From: Halalkalicoccus subterraneus
GTDB lineage: Archaea; Halobacteriota; Halobacteria; Halobacteriales; Halalkalicoccaceae
Direction of reading: 5' to 3'
Assembly (NCBI RefSeq): GCF_003697815.1
Contig: NZ_RDQG01000018.1
Coordinates: 1-64,000, forward strand
Length of the DNA stretch: 64,000 nucleotides
Each line of letters starts with the position of its first letter. The first letter of the stretch is position 1. The notes under the pieces are model-generated. The model saw nothing but the letters and a program-made list of their open reading frames with translations, did no database searches and had not been told where the DNA came from. Made by a program: the position numbers and the translations under genes. Below, one piece after another: positions 50,676-58,304 of this stretch.

Positions 50676-51596
50676 TCAGTCGTTCTCGAACTCCAACAGC
50701 TTATCGGCCGCCTCGTCGTCCTTCCACTCGCCGAGCTCCTTCGGGTCGATGTGGACGAACACGTCGTCGATCTCCTGGAGGTCGCGGATCGTCTCGACGA
50801 TCTCGCTTTCGATCTCGTGGGCCTCGAGCAGGGTGCGCTCGCCCTCGACCTCGATGTGCAACGAGACGTCGATCTCGGGGCCGACGTAGTGGGCGACGAC
50901 GTCGTGGACGCCCTTGACGTCGGGATGGGCGATCGTCTGACGGACGATCTCGGCGTGGAGGTCCTCCGGGGGCGCACGCCCGATGAGGTAGTCGACGTTG
51001 TCCCGCAGGACCTCCCAGCCGGTGTAGAAGACACCGATCGAAACGACCGCGGCGGCCAACGGGTCGAGGATCGGATACCCCGCACGGGCGCCGAGGACGC
51101 CGACGAGCGCCGCGACGACCGTCAGCACGTCGTTCCGGCTGTCGAGCCCGGTCGCGACGAGCGCCGGCGAGTTGTACTCGTCGCCGACCCGGAGACAGTA
51201 CCGGTAGAGCCCGACCTTCACGGCGCCGGCCGCGACCAGGACGACGACCGCGGTGGGTCCCGTCGCGATACGAATGTCACCGCTGTAGAGTGCGCTGACG
51301 GCTCCCCAGAGGATCGCCCCGGCGGCGGCGAAGATCGCGATAGCGATAAACAGTGAAACCAGCGGCTCGATGCGCTCGTGACCGTGGGGGTGGTCGGTAT
51401 CCGGCGGCTGGGTCGTCAGGTACAGTCCCGCGAGGATGACGAAACTATAGATCACGTCACTGAGGCTGTTGACCGCCTCCGACCCGACCGCGAGGCTCCC
51501 GGTCCGGTGCCAGACGAACGCCTTCGCGACGACGAGCCCCAGGTTCGCCCCGAGGATCAGAAAACCCACCCTGCGCACCGCCGCGGCCCGGTTCAC
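50676..51596 (-). CDS. Cation diffusion facilitator (CDF) family transporter
   Basis: 306 residues. Six transmembrane helices with metal-site residues in helix 2 (SEAVNSLSDVIYS, Asn and Asp) and helix 5 (LDSRNDVLT, two Asp), the cytosolic loop HPHGHERIEP, and a C-terminal ferredoxin-like domain (HPDVKGVHDVVAHYVG). It exports divalent metal (Zn, Mn, Fe or Co) in exchange for protons; the N/D and D/D pairs suggest Mn or Fe rather than Zn, which is inference. The MscS gene begins 24 bases downstream of its stop. Confidence 0.92.
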   Translation of the reverse strand: MNRAAAVRRVGFLILGANLGLVVAKAFVWHRTGSLAVGSEAVNSLSDVIYSFVILAGLYLTTQPPDTDHPHGHERIEPLVSLFIAIAIFAAAGAILWGAVSALYSGDIRIATGPTAVVVLVAAGAVKVGLYRYCLRVGDEYNSPALVATGLDSRNDVLTVVAALVGVLGARAGYPILDPLAAAVVSIGVFYTGWEVLRDNVDYLIGRAPPEDLHAEIVRQTIAHPDVKGVHDVVAHYVGPEIDVSLHIEVEGERTLLEAHEIESEIVETIRDLQEIDDVFVHIDPKELGEWKDDEAADKLLEFEND

Positions 51597-51634
51597 ATCG
51601 GGGGTTCACATCGGGCGGGTAAATGGCCTTCGGG

Positions 51635-52168
51635 CTACCCGAACCGAACGGCGCCCTCGCCGCTCGTATCGGCCCCGTCAAGCCCCGCGAAGGCGTCGTA
51701 CAGTCGATCGTACGTCTCCTCTAGGGCCTGGACGATCACCTTCGTTTCGCCGATCACCGGCATGAAGTTCGTATCGCCCTCCCAGCGCGGGACGACGTGG
51801 GCGTGGAGGTGATCGTTGATCGACCCGCCCGCGCCTCGCCCGAGGTTGTAGCCCGCGTTGACCCCGTCGGGCGAGAAGGCCGCCTCGAACGCCTCGAAGG
51901 TCCGCTGTTTCAACCGGGAGTGGTCCAACAGTTGGTCCTCGGGCAGCGCGGTGTAGTCACCGGTGTGTCGGGTGGGGATCACCATCACGTGACCGGGATT
52001 ATAGGGATAGTTGTTCAACAGAACGAACGCGTGCTCGTTGCGGGCGACGACGCGGTTCTCCCGGTCGTCGTCCTCGCCCTCGAACGCACAGAACACACAT
52101 TCAGGCCCCTCCTCGGGTGTGTCGCGCTCGACCCACTCGATCCGCCACGGGGCAAACATCTGGTCCAT
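51635..52168 (-). CDS. HIT-family hydrolase
   Basis: 177 residues from the ATG at 52168 (an ATG at 52159 is an alternative). Features: MFAPWRIEWVERD start, a Cys pair in PECVFCAFEGE that may bind zinc, NNYPYNPGHVMVIP, and the active site HLHAHVVPRWEGD with the catalytic His triad HxHxH. It belongs to the AP4A hydrolase/Hint branch and would hydrolyse nucleoside phosphoramidates or dinucleoside polyphosphates. It is separated from the divergent zinc-ribbon gene by a strongly AT-rich promoter region. Confidence 0.9.
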   Translation of the reverse strand: MDQMFAPWRIEWVERDTPEEGPECVFCAFEGEDDDRENRVVARNEHAFVLLNNYPYNPGHVMVIPTRHTGDYTALPEDQLLDHSRLKQRTFEAFEAAFSPDGVNAGYNLGRGAGGSINDHLHAHVVPRWEGDTNFMPVIGETKVIVQALEETYDRLYDAFAGLDGADTSGEGAVRFG

Positions 52169-52248
52169 GTCCCGGTGTCGGTCACCACGCTCTTAGTCCC
52201 TCCTTACTTCGCCCACACATATATTATTAACAATCTAAAAAAGATAGG

Positions 52249-52258
52249 TTTTTTTATG
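52249..52258 (+). promoter_or_regulatory. TATA box for zinc-ribbon gene
   Basis: TTTTTTTATG about 21-30 bases before the ATG at 52279; a leaderless promoter in the AT-rich gap 52205-52265, which also has TATATTATTAA at 52219-52229. Confidence 0.5.
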
Positions 52259-52278
52259 ATTAGTTCCAATGACAGATA

Positions 52279-52479
52279 ATGGCCGCCAAAGAACGGTCCC
52301 CCCAAACCACCCAGGAGCGCTGTATGACCTGCGATCGCGAGACCGAACACACCGTCTCACTGGAGATTCGTACAGAGGGTTCGAACCCCGAGACCAACCA
52401 CTACTCGCGCGAACCGTACCGACTCACGCGGTGTCTCGGCTGTGGCGAACGCAGAAGCCAACGGATGAACAACGCCTGA
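52279..52479 (+). CDS. DUF7835-like small zinc beta-ribbon protein
   Basis: 66 residues with two CxxC pairs, CMTCDRETEHTV and TRCLGCGERRSQRM, separated by a strand-rich segment (VSLEIRTEG, NHYSREPYRL). This matches the very conserved haloarchaeal zinc-ribbon family (DUF7835 as I recall). The ATG at 52279 has the expected TATA spacing. Function unknown, probably nucleic-acid or protein binding. It converges with map across 67 bases. Confidence 0.82.
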   Translation: MAAKERSPQTTQERCMTCDRETEHTVSLEIRTEGSNPETNHYSREPYRLTRCLGCGERRSQRMNNA

Positions 52480-52546
52480 ACGGAGTTCGACCCGGGGTTG
52501 GTTTCGAGCCGTCGCTTCGCGAAACCTGTACCGAAACGTCCGGATC

Positions 52547-53446
52547 TCAGGTCCGCGTCGTTACTTCACAGCCGTCCTCGGTGACGATCAGGGTGTGTTC
52601 CTTCTGACTGACCAGCGTGTCGTCGTCCTCCTTGAGGACCGGATAGCCGTGGATGAGCCCCTGGGTCTTCAGACGCCGAAGCGCCATGCCCGGCCGGGAG
52701 CTATCGAGCCAGCGGGCGGCGAAGGGTAGGGTACGGAACTCCTCGGTGATCTGCTCTAAGGCCTCGCGTGCCCCCCGATCGCGCACCGAGCCGTCGTGTT
52801 CGAGCGCGAAGATCTCCTCGTCGCTTCCCTCCGTTACCTTGCCGCTGCCGTCCGTGGCGAAGGGCTCGATCGCGATCACGTCGCCGGCTTCGAGGGTGAC
52901 GCCCTGTGAGACGGCCCGATTCGGGATGCTCGGCTCGGTGTGTTGGTCCCAGTGGCCGAGTCCATGTCCCGAGAGGTTGACGACGGGATTGAAACCGTAG
53001 CCGTCGATGGTCTCCTCGATCGCCCGTCCGAGCTCGCCGGTCTCGGCGCCCGGTTCCACGAGGTCAATCGCGGCTTCGAGCGCTTCGGCAGGCGCCTCGG
53101 TGAGTTCGTCGTGGCCCGCCAGGTCGATGGTGGTCGCGGTGTCGGCGAGCCAGCCGTCGACGTGGACGCCGATGTCGATGTTGATCAGCTCCTCGCCGAA
53201 CGTCGAGTCGTCGCCCGCGCTCGGGGTCGCGTGGGCGGCCTCCTCGTCGATCGAGACGTTGACGGGGAAGGCGGGCTCGCCGCCGAGCTCGCGGATCCGG
53301 TCCTCGGCGTACTCCGCGACTTCGAGATGGCTCGCACCGACCTCGACCCGGTCGGCGGTCTCTTCCCGTACTTGCGCCAGGATCTCGCCGGCCTCGCGGT
53401 GTTTCTCGTGTGCCTCGCTCCCTAACTCGATACGGCTGCTGGGCAT
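52547..53446 (-). CDS. map: Methionine aminopeptidase (type II)
   Basis: 299 residues. Pita-bread fold of the M24 family: PAFPVNVSIDEEAAH with the substrate His, metal ligands INIDIGVHVDGW and DTATTIDL (two Asp), SGHGLGHWDQH (His), AIEPFATDG (Glu) and EHTLIVTEDG (Glu), with the helical insertion that marks type II. It removes the initiator Met from nascent chains. It may be expressed from the message of the isoaspartyl peptidase gene upstream, though a terminator-like hairpin and a 228-base structured gap separate them. Confidence 0.95.
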   Translation of the reverse strand: MPSSRIELGSEAHEKHREAGEILAQVREETADRVEVGASHLEVAEYAEDRIRELGGEPAFPVNVSIDEEAAHATPSAGDDSTFGEELINIDIGVHVDGWLADTATTIDLAGHDELTEAPAEALEAAIDLVEPGAETGELGRAIEETIDGYGFNPVVNLSGHGLGHWDQHTEPSIPNRAVSQGVTLEAGDVIAIEPFATDGSGKVTEGSDEEIFALEHDGSVRDRGAREALEQITEEFRTLPFAARWLDSSRPGMALRRLKTQGLIHGYPVLKEDDDTLVSQKEHTLIVTEDGCEVTTRT

Positions 53447-53536
53447 GGATGCGGTTCGGACGAGCGATCCAAAGCCCTTGCGTTGTCCGGTTCGGGGAAC
53501 CGCGAATCGGAGAGCCGGTAGCGGTGCAGTGGCCGG

Positions 53537-53574
53537 CGCGAACGGGATCGCCGGAAGTGGCGATCCCGTTCGCG
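53537..53574. repeat. 16-base perfect inverted repeat (stable hairpin)
   Basis: CGCGAACGGGATCGCC (53537-53552), loop GGAAGT, GGCGATCCCGTTCGCG (53559-53574). A 16-base perfect stem with a six-base loop is the strongest hairpin I found in the window. It lies upstream of map on the map strand, with other stems on both sides (GGTTC/GAACC near 53490, GGCGCG/CGCGC near 53605). It could be a leader element, a small RNA or a mobile-element remnant. Confidence 0.65.
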
Positions 53575-53658
53575 GGGCGGGGAAAGACTGGCTGACTCGG
53601 AAGCGGCGCGTAACCGCGCGCCGCGACTAGGCGTCCCTGAAGGAAATGAAAAGGGCGA

Positions 53659-53680
53659 GACTGACCCGCTAGGGTCAGTC
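53659..53680 (-). terminator. Hairpin at the end of the isoaspartyl peptidase gene
   Basis: GACTGACCC (53659-53667), loop, GGGTCAGTC (53672-53680), a nine-base perfect stem that includes the stop codon and, on the minus strand, is followed by CCCTTTTC. This looks like an intrinsic terminator or processing site between this gene and map. Confidence 0.45.
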
Positions 53681-54571
53681 GAGGGCTTTCGTTTGCATGA
53701 CTTCACTGTTGTACGCGCTGCCCATCGCACCCTCGCGGTCGCAGACGATGATTCCCGCCGTCGAGCCCGTGAGTTCCGCGAACTCCTCGATGGCGCGGTC
53801 GGCCGCGGCCTGTGCGCTCGCGCCGTTCTCCAGGTGATCGACCGCGAGCCGTGAGAGGGTCACGCGGGCGATGTCCTCGCCCGCGCCGGTGGCACTCGCG
53901 CCGCCCGCGGGCGTACAGTAGAACCCGCTCCCGATCTGGGGGACGTCACCGACGCGTCCGGCGAGCGCGAGCCACCGCCCGCCGGTCGAGGTCGCCGCCG
54001 CGACGTGCTCGCCGTCGCTTGCGACCGCACCCACGGTGTCGTGATCCTTCGGATCACCCTCCAGCTCCCGTCCCTCGGGGTCCTCGGCGGTCTCGCCGAA
54101 CCGGTCCTCGATCCAGGCGAGCTGTTCGCTCGGTCCGCCCGTCGGTGGTTCGAGATCCCCCCACCGCTCGTGCGTACGCGTGGATTGGAGGTCCTCCTCG
54201 ACGCCGATCCCGTAGTCGGCGGCGAAGTCGACGGCATGAACCCCCGAAAGCAGGACGTGTGGGGTTTCTTCCATCACCGTGCGTGCGACCTCGACCGCGT
54301 GCGTCACGCCGGGCATCGAGCAGGCCGCACCCGCAGCGCGCTCGTCGGTCATGATCCCCGCGTCGGTGCGGACGATCCCGTCACTCTGGACCGCCCCGCC
54401 GATGCCGGCGTTGAACCGGGGCGACTCCTCGAGCGCACGGATCGCGGTACAGACCGCCTCGACCGCCGTCTCCGATTTAGCGCCCGCTCGCGCCGCCTCG
54501 TCGAGCACCGCCTGTCGCCGGCCGGGGTCGTGAGGGCTACTCCCGGCTCCGCCGTGAACGATGAGGTTCAT
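53675..54571 (-). CDS. Isoaspartyl peptidase / L-asparaginase (Ntn-hydrolase, T2 family)
   Basis: 298 residues. N-terminal LIVHGGAGSSPHDPG and SPRFNAGIGGAVQSDGIVRTD are the family signatures. Autocleavage is expected before Thr179 in DPKDHDTVGAVASD, which becomes the N-terminal nucleophile of the small subunit; the substrate region follows in ATGAGED. It hydrolyses isoaspartyl dipeptides and asparagine, part of protein repair and turnover. Cytoplasmic, no signal peptide. It is divergent from the 54794 operon. Confidence 0.92.
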   Translation of the reverse strand: MNLIVHGGAGSSPHDPGRRQAVLDEAARAGAKSETAVEAVCTAIRALEESPRFNAGIGGAVQSDGIVRTDAGIMTDERAAGAACSMPGVTHAVEVARTVMEETPHVLLSGVHAVDFAADYGIGVEEDLQSTRTHERWGDLEPPTGGPSEQLAWIEDRFGETAEDPEGRELEGDPKDHDTVGAVASDGEHVAAATSTGGRWLALAGRVGDVPQIGSGFYCTPAGGASATGAGEDIARVTLSRLAVDHLENGASAQAAADRAIEEFAELTGSTAGIIVCDREGAMGSAYNSEVMQTKALD

Positions 54572-54674
54572 GGTCCTGCGACCGATCCGACCGGCTTAGC
54601 ACTACCCCTTTCCCATGAAACTATCAATAGATATATATCTACCAGATATGTATGTAAAAGTGAACGAAATTGTG

Positions 54675-54693
54675 CTGCGTCGACTCGACGCAG
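54675..54693. promoter_or_regulatory. Palindrome in the promoter region of the 54794 operon
   Basis: CTGCGTCGA, central C, TCGACGCAG: a nine-base perfect inverted repeat of 19 bases in all, set in an otherwise AT-rich gap. Next to it the motif GGTTACCG occurs twice (54700-54707 and 54724-54731). The TATA-like TTATATAT is at 54746-54753. The layout is that of an operator upstream of a promoter; the binding protein is unknown. Confidence 0.45.
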
Positions 54694-54793
54694 TCGTGCG
54701 GTTACCGGCGGGTAACTGACCACGGTTACCGAAATGTTCGCTGAGTTATATATGTACAATTCACCCAGCAATGCATGTACTCGGAGCCAACCC

Positions 54794-55480
54794 ATGGAGA
54801 CCCAACCACTCGAATCCACGTCCGACGCCCAGTTTGGAACGCCGACCGATGCCGAAGGTTACGACATCGACGCAGACTCGTTCGGCGAGACCGACGAAAC
54901 CAGCCTCGCCGCGTTCATGGCTGAACAGACCTGTCTCGGTTTCATCTATCACGATCGCCGGGAGTACGAAGCCGCCGTCGAGGCGTTCTACCGCGTCGAC
55001 CGCCACCAGTTCGCCCATCTCACCGACGAGGAGGCCTACGAGGCCGCGAAGGCACTGACGGACGCCTTCTGGGCGAAGGACGACGTCGAGCAGGGGTATA
55101 TCGACGGTTCGGAGGTCGACCCCGCGCTCGACGACGCCGACTGGAGCCCCGTCGAGGAGGCGCTGATACGCCGTGCAGGGATAGTTGGCATGGACGAAGA
55201 ATACGCCCCGAAAACCACCGAAGCGTGGCGAAACCACAAGACCGGTGGCGACTACTGGACGCCGACGATGGCCGCCCAGCGCTACGAGATCGCCGCGGCG
55301 ATCGGCTCCTACCGGCAGAAGCCCAAATACGGTCGGTCGGGCTACGGCCACCTTACCACCCGCTATCTGACCGGCCTCGAACTCCACGACATGCACACGG
55401 AACGCCACTGGAAGGAGGCCGCGGAGGTCATGAAGACGTACTACGGCGAGATCCTCAGTGCCCAGGAGGCCGACCGATGA
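54794..55480 (+). CDS. Hypothetical protein, first gene of a two-gene operon
   Basis: 228 residues from the ATG at 54794. Acidic and helical, rich in aromatic residues; segments include TCLGFIYHDRREYEAAVEAF, VDRHQFAHLTDEEAYEAAKA, KTGGDYWTPTMAAQRYEIA and HDMHTERHWKEAAEVMKTYY. No Cys clusters, no membrane segments. The many Tyr/His residues do not form a motif I recognise. The next gene overlaps it by four bases (ATGA). A palindrome and AT-rich promoter precede it. Function unknown; limited to haloarchaea as far as I can judge. Confidence 0.6.
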   Translation: METQPLESTSDAQFGTPTDAEGYDIDADSFGETDETSLAAFMAEQTCLGFIYHDRREYEAAVEAFYRVDRHQFAHLTDEEAYEAAKALTDAFWAKDDVEQGYIDGSEVDPALDDADWSPVEEALIRRAGIVGMDEEYAPKTTEAWRNHKTGGDYWTPTMAAQRYEIAAAIGSYRQKPKYGRSGYGHLTTRYLTGLELHDMHTERHWKEAAEVMKTYYGEILSAQEADR

Positions 55481-55875
55481 GCGCGAACGACCGCTCGTTC
55501 GACGAGAAAATCCTCGAGGCGAAAGCGCTGCTCGAGAACCACGACGACGGCGAGTACGAGGCGCTTTCGACGAGCGCGAAGGTGAACTACCAGGAAGCAC
55601 TGGAGTTCCTCTCGCGCCTCGAATCCTCGCTCGAAACGGCTGAGACGGACGAGCGCGACTCGGACCGGACCTCGTCGATTCGGTCCACGCGAGCCGACGA
55701 CGGCGAGGACACCGAGATCGAGTTCGACACCGATCTCGAATCGACGATGGGCGACGACGGCGACCGGGTCGGGCCCTTCGGCGGCGATGACGTGGTCGTC
55801 TACGACCCCAACGACGACGAGGGGTGGCTCTCGATGCGCTACGACGCGACGATCCCGCTCGAAACCATGCGCTGA
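55477..55875 (+). CDS. Hypothetical acidic protein, second gene of the operon
   Basis: 132 residues from the ATG at 55477, overlapping the upstream stop by four bases. The N-terminal third is helical (DEKILEAKALLENHDDGEYE, then STSAKVNYQEALEFLSRLES), the middle is low-complexity and acidic (ADDGEDTEIEFDTDLE), and the end VVVYDPNDDEGWLSMRYDAT may form a beta hairpin. I recognise no family. Coupling suggests it works with the upstream protein. The next gene, icd, begins 75 bases later. Confidence 0.6.
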   Translation: MSANDRSFDEKILEAKALLENHDDGEYEALSTSAKVNYQEALEFLSRLESSLETAETDERDSDRTSSIRSTRADDGEDTEIEFDTDLESTMGDDGDRVGPFGGDDVVVYDPNDDEGWLSMRYDATIPLETMR

Positions 55876-55950
55876 ACTGACGACCGGTCGATGGCTCCGA
55901 GCGCGAATACGCAGGTCTTTTACCGCCGTTTGCCGACCGTCTAGGTGATA

Positions 55951-57210
55951 ATGAGCTACGACAAGGTCGAAGTCCCCGAAAAAGGCGACGCCATCGAATT
56001 CGATGGTGAGGAGCTTTCCGTCCCCGAAACACCCATCATTCCGATCATCTACGGCGACGGTATCGGCGTCGACGTCGCTCCCGCCGCTCAAACCGTACTG
56101 GAGGCCGCCGCCAACGCCACGGGACGCGACATCGCTTGGATGCGCGTCTACGCCGGCGAGGCCGCCAACGAACAGTACGGCGAAGGTACCCATCTCCCCG
56201 ACGAGACCGTCGAGGCCTTCGAGCAGTTCCACGTCGGTATCAAGGGCCCGCTCACCACCCCCGTCGGCGCCGGCTTTCGCTCGCTGAACGTCTCGCTGCG
56301 CAAAAAGCTCGACCTGTATGCGAACGTCCGTCCCACGTATCACCTCAACGGCGTTCCCTCACCGGTCAAAAACCCCGAGCAGATGGACATGGTGTCGTTT
56401 CGCGAGAACACCGAGGACGTCTATGCCGGCATCGAGTGGGAGGCCGGTACCGACGAGTCCGAACAAGTCCGCGAGTTCGTCGAAGACCAGATGGGCTTCG
56501 ATTCGACGATCCACGACGGGCCGGTCGGCATCGGCGTCAAGCCCATCAGCGAGTTCGGCACCAAACGCCTCGTCCGACGCGCGATCGACTACGCGTTGGA
56601 GAACGACCGCGATTCGGTGACGTTGGTCCATAAGGGCAACATCATGAAGTTCACCGAGGGCGCCTTCCGCGACTGGGGCTACGAGGTCGCAGAGGAGGAG
56701 TACGGCGACGAAGTCATCACCGAGGACACGCTGTGGGAGGAACAGGACGGCGAAGCACCGGAGGACACGCTGGTCGTCAACGACCGGATCGCGGACAACA
56801 TGCTCCAGCAGATTCTGACCCGCACGGACCAGTACGACATCCTCGCGCTGCCGAACCTGAACGGCGACTACCTCTCGGACGCGTGTGGCGCCCAGATCGG
56901 TGGGCTCGGTATCGCTCCGGGCGCGAACTTCGGCGAGGGGCGCTGTCTCGCGGAACCCGTCCACGGGAGCGCTCCCAAGTACGCGGGTCAGGACAAGGTG
57001 AACCCGACGGCGATGATCCTTTCGGGTCGCCTGATGCTCGAGTATCTGGGCTGGGAGGACGCAGCGGATCTGGTGCGCGATGCGGTCGAGCAGACCATCG
57101 AGTCGGGGACGGTGACCTATGATCTGGAGCGCCAGATCGAGGGCGGCGAGAAGGTCGCGACCAGCGAGTTCGCCGACGCCATCGTCGAGAACATCGAGGA
57201 GCTGGCGTAA
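55951..57210 (+). CDS. icd: Isocitrate dehydrogenase (NADP+ type)
   Basis: 419 residues from the ATG at 55951, the family length; a GTG at 55945 would add two residues. Features include PIIYGDGIGVDVAPAAQTVL, the isocitrate-binding GFRSLNVSLRKKLDLYANVR, FRENTEDVYAGIEWEAGT, LVHKGNIMKFTEGAFRDWGY and the cofactor loop VHGSAPKYAGQDKVNPTAM whose Lys-Tyr context is typical of NADP enzymes. It converts isocitrate to 2-oxoglutarate and CO2 in the TCA cycle. Degenerate echoes of its 3' end follow in 57211-57356. Confidence 0.96.
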   Translation: MSYDKVEVPEKGDAIEFDGEELSVPETPIIPIIYGDGIGVDVAPAAQTVLEAAANATGRDIAWMRVYAGEAANEQYGEGTHLPDETVEAFEQFHVGIKGPLTTPVGAGFRSLNVSLRKKLDLYANVRPTYHLNGVPSPVKNPEQMDMVSFRENTEDVYAGIEWEAGTDESEQVREFVEDQMGFDSTIHDGPVGIGVKPISEFGTKRLVRRAIDYALENDRDSVTLVHKGNIMKFTEGAFRDWGYEVAEEEYGDEVITEDTLWEEQDGEAPEDTLVVNDRIADNMLQQILTRTDQYDILALPNLNGDYLSDACGAQIGGLGIAPGANFGEGRCLAEPVHGSAPKYAGQDKVNPTAMILSGRLMLEYLGWEDAADLVRDAVEQTIESGTVTYDLERQIEGGEKVATSEFADAIVENIEELA

Positions 57211-57356
57211 CCAGTTCCGCAAGCAGTCGGACGCTTCTGCGTCTGATCGCATCGAAGAATTGACGTAGACAACTGTTCGCGCTCTCACGGTATCTCCGCG
57301 AGAACAAACTGCGTAACCAGTTTCTCTGGGCCCCGCGAGAAGCTCGAGAACAGTTC

Positions 57357-58199
57357 TCAGTCCGCCGTTATCAGTTCCCTGTCGGCGACGCTCGCCACGA
57401 ACGCTTTCAGCCTCTCATTGAACTTTTCGGGCTCCTCCCAGAACGGGCTGTGTCCACTCTCCGCAAACGTTACGAGTTCGGAGTCGGGGATCTGCTCGTG
57501 TATCCACTCGCCCACCGGCCCGGGAAAGACCGCGCTGTGCTCGCCGTAGCAGAGCAGCGTCGGAACCGTAATCATCGGGAGGAATTCCCTGAAGTCCCGC
57601 GGAACCATGTCGTTCAACATCGCCGTCGCGACCGAGGTCGGCGTCAGCATCGTCCGAGCGTAGATCTCGGCGAGACGCTCCTCGGAGCGGAGCTCAGCGA
57701 AGAAGGCCTGGATGATCGGCTTGACTGCCCCGGAGCGGTTGGCCTCGATACCACTGACCAACCCGGCGAGCGCCTCCTCGGAGAATTCGCCCATGAGCGG
57801 GAATTCCCAGCCGTTGTCGGAGTAGAACTTCGGGGTTTGGTCGATCAGGCCGATCGCTCGAACCCGTTCGTCACCGATCTCATCGAGGTACGTCATGACG
57901 ATCGGCACTCCCATCGACCAGCCGACGAGCGTCGCGTCATCCAGATCGAGCGACTCCATGAGGAATTCGAGATCCGCCGCGTAGCCCGAGAGGGTGTGGC
58001 CGTCGTCGGTCTTTCCCGAGAGCCCGTGGCCTCTGAGATCGTAGGTGACGAGGTGGTGATCCATCGCGAGCACGTCGGCGTTCTTCTGCCACCAGAACTC
58101 GGAGTCACCCGTCCAGCCGTGGACGAGTACGATCGTCTCGCCCTCGCCGCGTTCGTTGTAGTACAGCGATACACCATCCGGTGTCTCGATATGAGCCAT
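57357..58199 (-). CDS. Alpha/beta fold hydrolase
   Basis: 280 residues. HGWTGDSEFWWQ gives the oxyanion region, LVTYDLRGHGLSGK follows, the nucleophile elbow is LVGWSMGVPIVM (catalytic Ser), the acid is probably in LCYGEHSAVFPG or nearby, and FAESGHSPFWEEP holds the catalytic His. It belongs to the haloperoxidase/epoxide hydrolase-like cluster; substrates are unknown. The start ATG sits just after a very AT-rich stretch (TTATAATGATCGATAAT region) that is a probable promoter. Confidence 0.87.
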   Translation of the reverse strand: MAHIETPDGVSLYYNERGEGETIVLVHGWTGDSEFWWQKNADVLAMDHHLVTYDLRGHGLSGKTDDGHTLSGYAADLEFLMESLDLDDATLVGWSMGVPIVMTYLDEIGDERVRAIGLIDQTPKFYSDNGWEFPLMGEFSEEALAGLVSGIEANRSGAVKPIIQAFFAELRSEERLAEIYARTMLTPTSVATAMLNDMVPRDFREFLPMITVPTLLCYGEHSAVFPGPVGEWIHEQIPDSELVTFAESGHSPFWEEPEKFNERLKAFVASVADRELITAD

Positions 58200-58304
58200 A
58201 CTATTATAATGATCGATAATTAGAAATACGTTTTCGTCTTTCCGGCGGAATGTTCGGCAGTGGATGTATGCAACGCCCGGCTAGGAACTCCGAGGTGGAT
58301 CGGG

